Shown here one piece after another: positions 1 to 5,473 of a stretch of 5,614 nt of DNA. Both the position numbers and the translations under genes were made by a program. Each line of letters opens with the position of its first letter. Within the stretch, counting starts at the first letter, position 1. Source of the DNA: Pseudomonadota bacterium (GTDB lineage Bacteria; Desulfobacterota; Anaeroferrophillalia; Anaeroferrophillales; Tharpellaceae); assembly GCA_015486505.1 (NCBI GenBank), contig WFRP01000223.1, positions 1 through 5,614 on the forward strand. Direction: 5' to 3'. Under the pieces are notes generated by a model that made no database searches, was not told the origin of the DNA, and worked only from the letters and a program-made list of their open reading frames with translations.

Positions 1-53
1 GTACTTATTTGCGGGCCGAGAAGGCCCGATTGGGTTGCGGGATCTGTTCCCGC
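1..53 (+). repeat. Structured repeat, copy A (partial, left end cut by window)
   Basis: This is the 3' part of a repeat unit that recurs at 54-162, 163-321, 5339-5473 and 5474-5614, all in the same orientation. The copy starts inside the 3' arm of the unit's main hairpin (GTACTTATTTGCG). It then has a GGGCC/GGCCC hairpin at about 13-27 and a second hairpin, TGCGGG/CCCGCA, at about 36-54. It is the short version of the unit, lacking the 50-nt extra block seen in copy C. No protein is encoded. The function is unknown; it resembles REP/MITE-like intergenic elements only in being short, palindromic and repeated. Confidence 0.85.
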
Positions 54-162
54 ATTAGTGCCTTACAGGTTATTTTCTTGTTTTAAAACAAGAAAATGTT
101 CTGATAAGAGCACTTATTTGCGGGCCGCAAGGCCCTGTTTGGGTTGCGGGATTTGTTCCCGC
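54..162 (+). repeat. Structured repeat, copy B (short form, 109 nt)
   Basis: This is a complete short unit. It opens with a long imperfect hairpin, about 54-117, whose core at 72-97 is a perfect 26-nt palindrome. The lower stem pairs GTGC (58-61) with GCAC (110-113), where copies D and E have GTAC with GTAC. This is a compensatory A-T to G-C change. Next come GGGCC-GCAA-GGCCC (a GNRA-type tetraloop if transcribed) and a TGCGGG/CCCGCA hairpin. Copies A and C abut it directly, so the array is tandem. Its role is unknown. Confidence 0.88.
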
Positions 163-321
163 ATTAGTCCTTACAGGTTATTTTCAGTTTGAAAAAACAA
201 GAAAATGTTCTGATAAGAGTACTTATTTGCGCCCAACGGAAGTGCCCTTGGGGTGCGACCAGCGGATTGCCCCTGGGTGCGGGCCAAAAAGGCCCGATTA
301 GGTTGCGGGGATTGTTCCCGC
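163..321 (+). repeat. Structured repeat, copy C (long form, about 159 nt)
   Basis: This unit has the same plan as copy B but carries an extra 50-nt block at 232-281, between the main hairpin and the GGGCC/GGCCC hairpin. The block is bounded by short GCG repeats and is also present in copy E; copy D has a shortened version. The main hairpin (about 163-226) is less perfect here, because the 5' arm reads AGTCC where copies D and E read AGTACC. The loop (AGTTTGAAAAAACAAG type) is nearly identical to copy D at the far end of the window. The array stops here: after 321 the sequence no longer matches the next unit start. Confidence 0.87.
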
Positions 322-437
322 ATCAGCATTGCAACTGTTTGAGCGTAAGCGAGTTTTGCAAGGCGGGCGCAGCGAGCGTAAGGAAAAACAGAAATCTTAA
401 CGCCTGGCGGAGAAAAACCGCGCCCGACCCCGGATTC

Positions 438-451
438 GGCTGAATAGTTAC
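438..451 (+). repeat. 14-nt direct repeat, left copy
   Basis: GGCTGAATAGTTAC occurs here and again at 4154-4167, just outside the two ends of the cytochrome/barrel operon. The identity is exact over 14 nt. It could be a trace of an insertion or a shared intergenic motif, but a chance match is not excluded. Confidence 0.5.
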
Positions 452-612
452 GTTTTTTATTCGATTTTCAGTATATATAAATATCGATATTTTACTATAA
501 TATTTTTTTCACAAAAAGTTTAAGATAAGTTAATTTTACGGTTGACAAGCGTATTAATATCCACTAAAGCGGGTGGCGAAAGATGTTTATGGAAAGGTTT
601 TTTTGTAGTTAA

Positions 613-624
613 ATTATCGATAAT
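613..624. promoter_or_regulatory. 12-bp perfect palindrome, possible operator
   Basis: ATTATCGATAAT is a perfect palindrome in the non-coding region about 160 nt upstream of the cytochrome start, followed closely by a related ATTGATAAG. Such symmetry suits a dimeric regulator, but it does not match the FNR consensus (TTGAT-N4-ATCAA). The surrounding sequence is AT-rich, which makes short palindromes easier to get by chance. Confidence 0.3.
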
Positions 625-678
625 ATTGATAAGGGGGGAGTGTCTGAAGAGGAGTGAGGCAGAAGTTTCACAGAAGGC

Positions 679-703
679 ATCTTAATTAAGATATACTAAG
701 ATG
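679..703 (+). promoter_or_regulatory. Candidate promoter/operator of the cytochrome-barrel operon
   Basis: A perfect 14-bp palindrome, ATCTTAATTAAGAT (679-692), overlaps a near-consensus -10 hexamer, TATACT (692-697). A further AAGATG half-site follows at 698-703, so three ATCTT/AAGAT half-sites lie within 26 nt. No good -35 hexamer is found 16-18 nt upstream. This arrangement fits a promoter controlled by a regulator bound over or beside the -10. Transcription from here would give a leader of roughly 78 nt before the cytochrome start. The assignment is inferred from sequence alone. Confidence 0.4.
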
Positions 704-781
704 TTTTGTTTGGCGGAGCCGGTTGACAGCAGATGGGCAAAGACCGGAAAGAGAGTTATTTAACGAGGAGAAGAGAGAGGT

Positions 782-1792
782 ATGAAGATGAAGAAACAAT
801 GGCTTTTGCTGGGTGCAGGGTTGCTGATGGCGCTGGCGATGACCATCACGGCCTGTACGACTTTGAGTGATCAAAGAGCCAGCGTCCTCAAGTTGCCGGT
901 TCCTGTAACGGGGGCTCAGTTTGTCGGGAGTGAGGCTTGTGCCGACTGCCACGAAGAACTGGTGGCGACTTTCAGCGGCTCGATCCATGACCGGATTTTA
1001 GCCAAAGAGACGGCTATCGGCATGAAAGGCTGTGAAACCTGTCACGGTCCGGCGAGTCTGCATACGGAGTCTGAAGATCCGGCGCAATTAATCACTTTTG
1101 AGAATCTTGATGCCGGTACCGCGTCAGCGGTCTGTCTGCGTTGTCACAGTGACGGCGAGCATTTTGACTGGGCCGGGACATCACATCCGATGAATGATGT
1201 CGGCTGCTTAAGCTGTCATAAAATTCATAATCCGCCGGTGGCGAAAAATTCGCTGGAAAAAGCCGAGCCCGAGCTCTGTTATGAGTGTCACGCACTGGAG
1301 CGGGCCAAGATGTATTATCCTTCGCATCATCCGGTTAAAGAGGGCAAAATGGTCTGCAGTGATTGTCACGCCAATCACGGTTCGATGGTTAATAATCTGA
1401 AAACTGATGAGCGCCTGAATGATCTCTGCCTGAATTGTCACGCCCGTTACCAGGGCCCGTTTGTTTTCGAGCATTCTCCGGTCTCTGAGGACTGTATGAT
1501 CTGTCATGATCCGCACGGTACGGTCTCCAATAATCTCAAGAAAGCGAATGAACCCTACCTTTGTCTGCAGTGTCACGAGCCGCATTTTCATGCCGGCCGG
1601 ACTTCAACCGCTAAAGTGCCGCAGAAAGATCCTTACGGCAATATTATTATGCCGAAAGATTATAACAGCGGCAATCCCAATGTCTGGGCGCAGGCTTATG
1701 CGACCAAATGTACCCAGTGTCATGCCCAGATTCACGGCAGCGATCTTCCATCTCAGACCGTTCCCGGACAGGGCGGGGCTTTAACCAGATAA
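782..1792 (+). CDS. Decaheme c-type cytochrome, MtrA/DmsE/PioA-like
   Basis: This 336-residue protein is probably the electron-carrying partner of the downstream barrel, moving electrons between the periplasm and the outer-membrane porin. It has exactly ten CXXCH heme-attachment motifs, with first Cys at residues 53, 84, 118, 142, 166, 192, 216, 238, 261 and 310. The length and heme count match the MtrA/DmsE family. The leader is a positively charged start plus a hydrophobic stretch ending in ITAC (Cys25), which fits a lipobox, so the mature protein may be a lipoprotein; Thr at +2 would favour the outer membrane under the E. coli rule. MtrA-type proteins are usually described as soluble periplasmic, so lipidation would be a variation. 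The start may instead be ATG 788: AGAGAGG (774-780) is 7 nt from it but only 1 nt from ATG 782, while GAGGAG (765-770) is 11 nt from ATG 782. The next gene follows after 14 nt, implying an operon. The direction of electron flow (metal reduction or oxidation) cannot be read from the sequence. Confidence 0.93.
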   Translation: MKMKKQWLLLGAGLLMALAMTITACTTLSDQRASVLKLPVPVTGAQFVGSEACADCHEELVATFSGSIHDRILAKETAIGMKGCETCHGPASLHTESEDPAQLITFENLDAGTASAVCLRCHSDGEHFDWAGTSHPMNDVGCLSCHKIHNPPVAKNSLEKAEPELCYECHALERAKMYYPSHHPVKEGKMVCSDCHANHGSMVNNLKTDERLNDLCLNCHARYQGPFVFEHSPVSEDCMICHDPHGTVSNNLKKANEPYLCLQCHEPHFHAGRTSTAKVPQKDPYGNIIMPKDYNSGNPNVWAQAYATKCTQCHAQIHGSDLPSQTVPGQGGALTR

Positions 1793-1806
1793 TTTAAGGA
1801 GAGATT

Positions 1807-4131
1807 ATGAAACGTATTGCACAATACACGATTCTGGCCCTCTGTCTGTTGCTGGTACCGGTACTTTCGTGGGCGGGACAAACCACGGGCAGTGTCGGGA
1901 TTGGTGTCCAGGGAGTCAATATCGATGACTCGCGTGAAGGCGCGGCCGAGTATCTTACCGCCGAACAGGGCGTGCGCTCAACCTTCGATATGACGGTTAA
2001 CGGCGAACAGAATGGCGTTAAGTATGATACCGGGCTGAATTTTGTTAATGAAGATGATCTCGGCGGCAACCTGGATTTAGACCTGAAGCGTTATTTCCGG
2101 ACTAAAAACAGCTACCAGAAATTTAAACATTGGCTGGAGAATGATGATCTGGTCAACTACAATGATGATCCTGATTTTCGTTTTCCCGCTGATATGACCG
2201 AGACCAATCCCTACTATATGGCGGCAAACGGCAAGGATATTTTTAACAAGCCGGGGGTTATGGGCTACAATATGGCCGTGGCCCGGAATACTTCATGGGG
2301 TGATGATCTCTATGTGGTTCGCGATGAGTTCGTTTCCGATAACGAGTTGCTGGTTCCCGGAGCCGAGTTTATCAAAATTCACGCCAAATACCGGATGGAA
2401 CAGCGTAAAGGTTATGAACAGACCAAAACCTTAAGTAAGTGCGGCGGTTGTCATCTGGCGGCCGATAAACACAGAATCGATGAAGAGACTCAGGACTTTC
2501 AGATCGGGGCTACGGCTCATTTGGGCTTGGTGACCCTGGATTACACCTTCCTGCGCCGGACTTTCGATGAAAAATCAAACGCGCCGACCCATACTTATAT
2601 GTCGGCGGGCTCATTGCAGAAAAAAATGGCGATCGATGGATCTGATGGTGAAGTGATCTATGCGGCGACGCCGGATTCGGAAAAGGATTCCCATATCGTC
2701 AAGGCTCAGGTGGCGCTGCCGATGAATACCGCGATTTTCGGCAGTTATGTTCATACTGAGATCGATAATAACGATGCCAAGAGCAATAACGTGGGTGATG
2801 TAACTATCAGCGACGATCCGAGCTTTGATTATGACGCCTACGCGATGCGGGCAACTTCGGCGCCGGTTTCCTTTATGACGATGTCATTCAAATATCGCCA
2901 TGAAAATCTCGATGCCGATGAAGTTACGGTGATGTTTGATGACTCGGCTTATGATCCGCTGGGTCGGGATTCCCAGGTTCTCGATCCGGCCCTCTACGGT
3001 CTGCACGGTTTTTCCGAAGAACATGACGGCTGGCCCCGCTATCGCGAATCAACTTTGAGCCGTGATATCGACACTTACGGGGCTGAATTTAAATTCAAGG
3101 TTTTCAAGCGGACCAACCTTTTGCTCGGCTGGGAGCGGAAAGAGGAAGATGTTGATATCGAGCAGGATACGACTACCGATATCTATTCGGTTGCGCTTAA
3201 CAGTCGTCTGGTTAAAAACTTGAGTCTGCGTCTGGAGTATGATTACGAAGACATTGACGATCCCTTCACCAATGAGCGCGCCGCCTATACCAATCCGGCC
3301 GCGATGATCAACTGGCTTAAAGCTACTATCGATCCGACCTGCGGCCCGCCGGCCTGCAGTAACAAAGGTATGGCCGGTCCCGGCAGTCCCAAAGCGGCCG
3401 AGTATACGGTTATGTATAACAGCCGTCAACTCGATCTGACTTCCGAGCCCGAAGAAGCCCATCATGTCAAAGCGCATATCTCATATAATATCACACCGCG
3501 CATTGTCGCCAGCGGTCATTTTCAATATGATCTGGAAAAGGTCAAGATTGACGCTCCCGCGCACGGGAATAACTTCGACAACAAGACCTATGCCGCGGGT
3601 GCCGATCTTTTTGTCGCGCCGCTGGATAATCTGACGTTTACGCTGGCATATAACTATCTCGATATGAAGGATCAGGCCTTTCTCTCCGCGGTTGCCTATG
3701 GCGGCTGAGCCGGCACTTTCCTGGCCCCAAGTTATGGGGTCACATTGTCGGATATGGAGAACAAAACTGAAGTTCACACCCTGCTTTTCAGCACTGATTT
3801 AGAAGCGACCGAGAAGCTTAAATTCAACGGCGGCCTGATTTTTAACTGGAGCAAATCCGAGATGGATAATCTCAGCGCTTCATATTATGAAGGTAAAAAC
3901 CCGGCCTCTTTTGGCTATGATCACGCGATTGCTTTCGATACCTGGGAAGACAATAGTGATCAGAAAATTCAGGAGATTGAATATTATCTGGGTTGCTCGT
4001 ATGATATCAATGAAATGCTGTCGGTAAATCTCAATGCCTCTTATACCGACTACAACGATGACGAGCCCTATCTTTATGATACTGATGGCGATCTCTTCCT
4101 GGTTAATGCCGGTTTGACTTTCCGTTTCTAG
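1807..4131 (+). CDS. MtrB/PioB-like outer-membrane beta-barrel with in-frame TGA (candidate selenoprotein)
   Basis: The predicted product is the outer-membrane barrel that sheaths the decaheme cytochrome. An AAGGAGA ribosome site (1796-1802) precedes the ATG. A signal peptide ends at SWA (Ala23). The rest alternates amphipathic strands, short turns (NITPR, APLDN) and long acidic loops, as in the MtrB/PioB family. Reading stops at TGA 3706-3708 after 633 residues, but the same frame continues for 140 more codons to TAG 4129-4131. Decoding TGA as one residue gives 774 residues, a plausible full size (Shewanella MtrB is about 700). The extension ends in LTFRF, a typical barrel C-terminus with final Phe that the short form would lack. 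A SECIS-like hairpin follows the TGA, so residue 634 may be selenocysteine (GG-U-AG). Alternatives are a recent nonsense mutation or a sequencing error, for example GGA to TGA. The protein also has CGGCH at residues 212-216, a heme-binding type motif unusual for a porin, and a Cys pair at 512 and 517. No Cys occurs in the mature part before 212. I am confident of the family, less so of readthrough. Confidence 0.85.
3706..3742 (+). promoter_or_regulatory. Candidate bacterial SECIS element after in-frame TGA
   Basis: The TGA at 3706-3708 is followed by a hairpin. Its stem pairs 3722-3729 (TGGCCCCA) with 3735-3742 (TGGGGTCA): eight pairs, one of them G-U, with loop AGTTA (3730-3734). The gap from the TGA to the loop is 21 nt. 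The bacterial SECIS model calls for an apical loop roughly 16-37 nt after UGA, an upper stem of at least 4 bp, and a G among the first two loop bases. All three hold if the closing A3729-U3735 pair forms. Without that pair the loop is AAGTTAT and the G falls third. No SelB, SelA or tRNA-Sec gene lies in the window, so recoding capacity is unknown. Confidence 0.5.
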
Positions 4132-4153
4132 GCGGAAAAGTCGGTGAAAGTGA

Positions 4154-4167
4154 GGCTGAATAGTTAC
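4154..4167 (+). repeat. 14-nt direct repeat, right copy
   Basis: This is an exact second copy of GGCTGAATAGTTAC (first copy at 438-451). It lies 22 nt after the barrel stop codon and before the operon terminator, so the pair brackets the whole cytochrome-barrel module in direct orientation. Confidence 0.5.
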
Positions 4168-4201
4168 CTGTGATTTAAGTAATTATTCTGTGTAAAAAGA
4201 G

Positions 4202-4241
4202 AAAAGGTATCGATTTTATTTCAAGTCGATACCTTTTTTTT
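4202..4241 (+). terminator. Rho-independent terminator of the cytochrome-barrel operon
   Basis: A 12-bp perfect stem pairs AAAAGGTATCGA (4202-4213) with TCGATACCTTTT (4226-4237) around a 12-nt loop, and a run of eight T follows the C pair (4234-4241). It lies 70 nt after the barrel's TAG stop. Its position after that TAG, not after the internal TGA, fits the barrel gene ending at 4131. The AAAAAGAGAAAA tract on the left side could let it act on the minus strand too, but no minus-strand gene needs it. Confidence 0.88.
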
Positions 4242-4262
4242 ATAAAAATATCGCCCTCTTGC

Positions 4263-4291
4263 TTGACAATGGCACAATCTGTCGTTATCTT
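4263..4291 (+). promoter_or_regulatory. Sigma70-like promoter for the leader RNA / DUF2520 gene
   Basis: A perfect -35 TTGACA (4263-4268) is separated by 17 nt from TATCTT (4286-4291), which matches four of six -10 positions. It starts 21 nt beyond the T-run of the operon terminator. The expected transcription start is near 4298, about 170 nt before the DUF2520 start codon. TGGCAC at 4270-4275 resembles a sigma54 -24 box, but no matching -12 GC element is present. Confidence 0.55.
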
Positions 4292-4297
4292 ATGAGG

Positions 4298-4457
4298 CAA
4301 CTTGCGATATTCTTTACTATCCTGTGCCGTTTTCAGTCGTTAATGTTTGCGGGAGATCTTTTCTTGCCGGTAGAAAATTATAAATTCAAATTTTATTTAA
4401 TGTTTAACGATGAAATAATTTCAGCCGTCGGCCTTGCCGACGGCTCTTGTTTTTTTT
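4298..4457 (+). ncRNA. Possible leader RNA or small RNA ending at a terminator
   Basis: The stretch between the sigma70-like promoter and the strong hairpin/T-run at 4423-4457 would make a transcript of about 160 nt. No convincing protein is encoded in it: a 72-codon frame from TTG 4259 runs through the terminator and has no homology I recognise. It can pair TCGTTAA (4337-4343) with TTAACGA (4404-4410), bringing the 5' half close to the terminator. It may be a 5' leader that controls the DUF2520 gene by conditional termination, or an independent small RNA. I recognise no known riboswitch class. Confidence 0.3.
4423..4457 (+). terminator. Strong intrinsic terminator just upstream of the DUF2520 gene
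   Basis: AGCCGTCGGC (4423-4432) pairs perfectly with GCCGACGGCT (4436-4445) around a 3-nt loop, followed by CTTG and eight T (4450-4457). By form it is a classical Rho-independent terminator. It ends only 12 nt before the GTG start at 4470, so transcripts from the promoter at 4263-4291 must pass it to express the gene. That makes it either an attenuator or the end of a separate small RNA. I saw no clear promoter between this hairpin and the gene. Confidence 0.85.
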
Positions 4458-4469
4458 ATGGATATTTGA

Positions 4470-5369
4470 GTGATTGATTTTGCTGAAATCAAGGTTGCGA
4501 TTATCGGTTCCGGCCGGGTGGGTTCGGCGCTGGCGGTGTTGCTGAGCCGGCAGCCGTTTCGTGAAATTCTGGTTTTTGATTGCGATCCGGAAAAACTTGA
4601 TGTCCTGAAAAATTGGCCGGAAGTCAAGGTCAGTCTGCCGGCAACGTTGCAAGACGCGGTTGCCGGGGCCGATTTGGTTTTCCTCGCAGTTCAGGATCGT
4701 TATATTCAGGATTTGGCGCGTCAAATCAGGCATTGCCTTGCGGGAACTGATTTGACGGGGCGTTTTTTTGCCCATCCAAGCGGTTCGCTGACCTCTGCGG
4801 TTCTGCGGCCGCTGGCCGATTCCGGGGCCGTTACTTTCTCTTTGCACCCCCTGCAAAGCCTGGCTGATGTTGAGGGGGCCGTCGCGGGCCTGGCGGGCTC
4901 ATATTTCTCTTTTGAAGGTGATGAACGGGCTTTGCCGCTGGCGGAAGCGATGGTTTCATCTCTGGCCGGTCGGCTGGTGCGGTTAAAGGCTGCCGATAAG
5001 GCGCTGTACCATGCCGCTGCCGTGGTTTCGTCCAATTTCTTTATTGTTTTGGAGGAGATGGCGATTAATCTGATGCGGGGGATCGGGGTTGATGCCGAAA
5101 CCGCCCGGCAGATGCTTTTGCCTCTGATTCGCGGCAGTTTCGAAAATCTTGAGCGGGCGGCCCCGGTGGAAGCCTTGACCGGGCCGATTGTCCGGGGCGA
5201 TGACGCGACAGTCGCGGCCCATATCGCGACCCTGGCGGAGAAATGTCCTGAATATCTTGCCGCTTATCGCTTGCTGGCGCGGTTGAATGTTGAGCTTGCT
5301 GCGCAAAAATCCGGAGTTGATCTGGCTGATTTTCCATCATTAGTACCTTACAGGTTATTTTCGGTTTGA
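4470..5369 (+). CDS. Rossmann-fold/DUF2520 domain protein (putative NAD(P)-dependent oxidoreductase)
   Basis: This 299-residue protein has an N-terminal dinucleotide-binding Rossmann fold: VAIIGSGRVG, with the GxGxxG motif at residues 13-18, and an acidic strand end (VFDCD, 35-39). The C-terminal DUF2520 domain has FSLHPLQS (123-130), YHAAAVVSSNF (180-190) and ALTGPIVRGD (235-244). Relatives resemble F420-dependent NADP reductase or ketopantoate/6-phosphogluconate-type dehydrogenases, but no substrate is established to my knowledge. The length is normal for the family. A TGA in frame at 4467-4469 directly precedes GTG 4470, so no earlier start is possible. No Shine-Dalgarno sequence is visible, because the upstream bases are the terminator's T-run. 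The gene runs into repeat copy D: from codon 290 on, the residues (SLVPYRLFSV) and the TGA stop come from the repeat, so the original C-terminus has probably been replaced by a short tail. No conserved motif is lost. It appears functionally separate from the cytochrome operon. Confidence 0.88.
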   Translation: MIDFAEIKVAIIGSGRVGSALAVLLSRQPFREILVFDCDPEKLDVLKNWPEVKVSLPATLQDAVAGADLVFLAVQDRYIQDLARQIRHCLAGTDLTGRFFAHPSGSLTSAVLRPLADSGAVTFSLHPLQSLADVEGAVAGLAGSYFSFEGDERALPLAEAMVSSLAGRLVRLKAADKALYHAAAVVSSNFFIVLEEMAINLMRGIGVDAETARQMLLPLIRGSFENLERAAPVEALTGPIVRGDDATVAAHIATLAEKCPEYLAAYRLLARLNVELAAQKSGVDLADFPSLVPYRLFSV

Positions 5370-5473
5370 AAAAACAAGAAAATGTTCTGATAAGAGTACT
5401 TATTTGCGCCCATCGGAAGTGCCCCTGGGTGCGGGCCGCGAGGTACCGTTTGGGTTGCGGGGATTGTTCCCGC
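5339..5473 (+). repeat. Structured repeat, copy D (intermediate form, 135 nt)
   Basis: This unit has the same orientation as the left array. Its main hairpin spans about 5339-5402, with GTAC (5343-5346) pairing to GTAC (5396-5399). The loop differs from copy C by one base (GGTTTG against AGTTTG). The extra block is shortened: about 26 nt between two TGCCC-like repeats in copy C are missing, which fits a slippage deletion. The GGGCC hairpin is damaged (GGGCC-GCGA-GGTACC), while the following TGCGGG/CCCGCA hairpin is intact. Its first 31 nt double as the 3' end of the DUF2520 gene. Confidence 0.88.

Larger units (their letters stand above)
322..665. other. Non-coding region upstream of the cytochrome operon
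   Basis: I find no convincing gene here. At 322-440 it is GC-rich and has small inverted repeats. One pairs TTGCAACT (329-336) with AGTTTTGCAA (352-361). Another is GGCGG (406-410) with CCGCGCC (418-424), whose T-run at 453-458 is too distant for a classical terminator. At 445-540 it becomes strongly AT-rich, with ATATCGATAT (481-490) and TATAAT (496-501). A TTGACA hexamer lies at 542-547 but has only a poor -10 (TAAAGC) at 17-nt spacing. The abrupt change in base composition near 440 marks the end of repeat-associated DNA. Confidence 0.6.

Noticed and set aside
229..321. Repeats as integron attC sites or a CRISPR array
   Set aside because: GCCCAAC looks like an attC inverse core, but there is no matching GTTGGGC partner. 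The units are 110-160 nt with no unique spacers between them, unlike CRISPR.
189..443. 84-codon open frame in the left repeat region
   Set aside because: It lies mostly within repeat copy C and GC-rich non-coding DNA, has no clear ribosome site or recognisable domain, and its composition follows the repeat hairpins.
570..590. Sigma54 promoter from TGGC boxes (also near 711 and 4270)
   Set aside because: In each case the -12 element lacks the required GC at the correct spacing.
686..988. Minus-strand open frames overlapping the three main genes
   Set aside because: They are shadows of strongly supported plus-strand genes and show no domain or ribosome-site evidence of their own.
3706..3708. 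TGA read as Trp or Gly under an alternative genetic code
   Set aside because: The cytochrome gene has no internal TGA and the barrel has only one, and Trp is encoded by TGG throughout. A reassigned code would be expected to use TGA more often.
3745..4131. The 3' part of the barrel gene as an independent gene starting at TTG
   Set aside because: It is in the same frame as the upstream part, encodes only the last few strands of the same barrel, and has only a weak GGGG ribosome-site candidate that is itself part of the SECIS-like hairpin.
4458..4469. Upstream ATG with an in-frame TGA before GTG 4470, as a second recoding site
   Set aside because: The ATG sits against the terminator's T-run with no ribosome site, and only three codons precede the TGA, so coincidence is the simpler explanation.
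4259..4477. 72-codon open frame from TTG ahead of the DUF2520 gene
   Set aside because: It begins on top of the -35 region, runs through the terminator hairpin and T-run, and shows no recognisable protein features.
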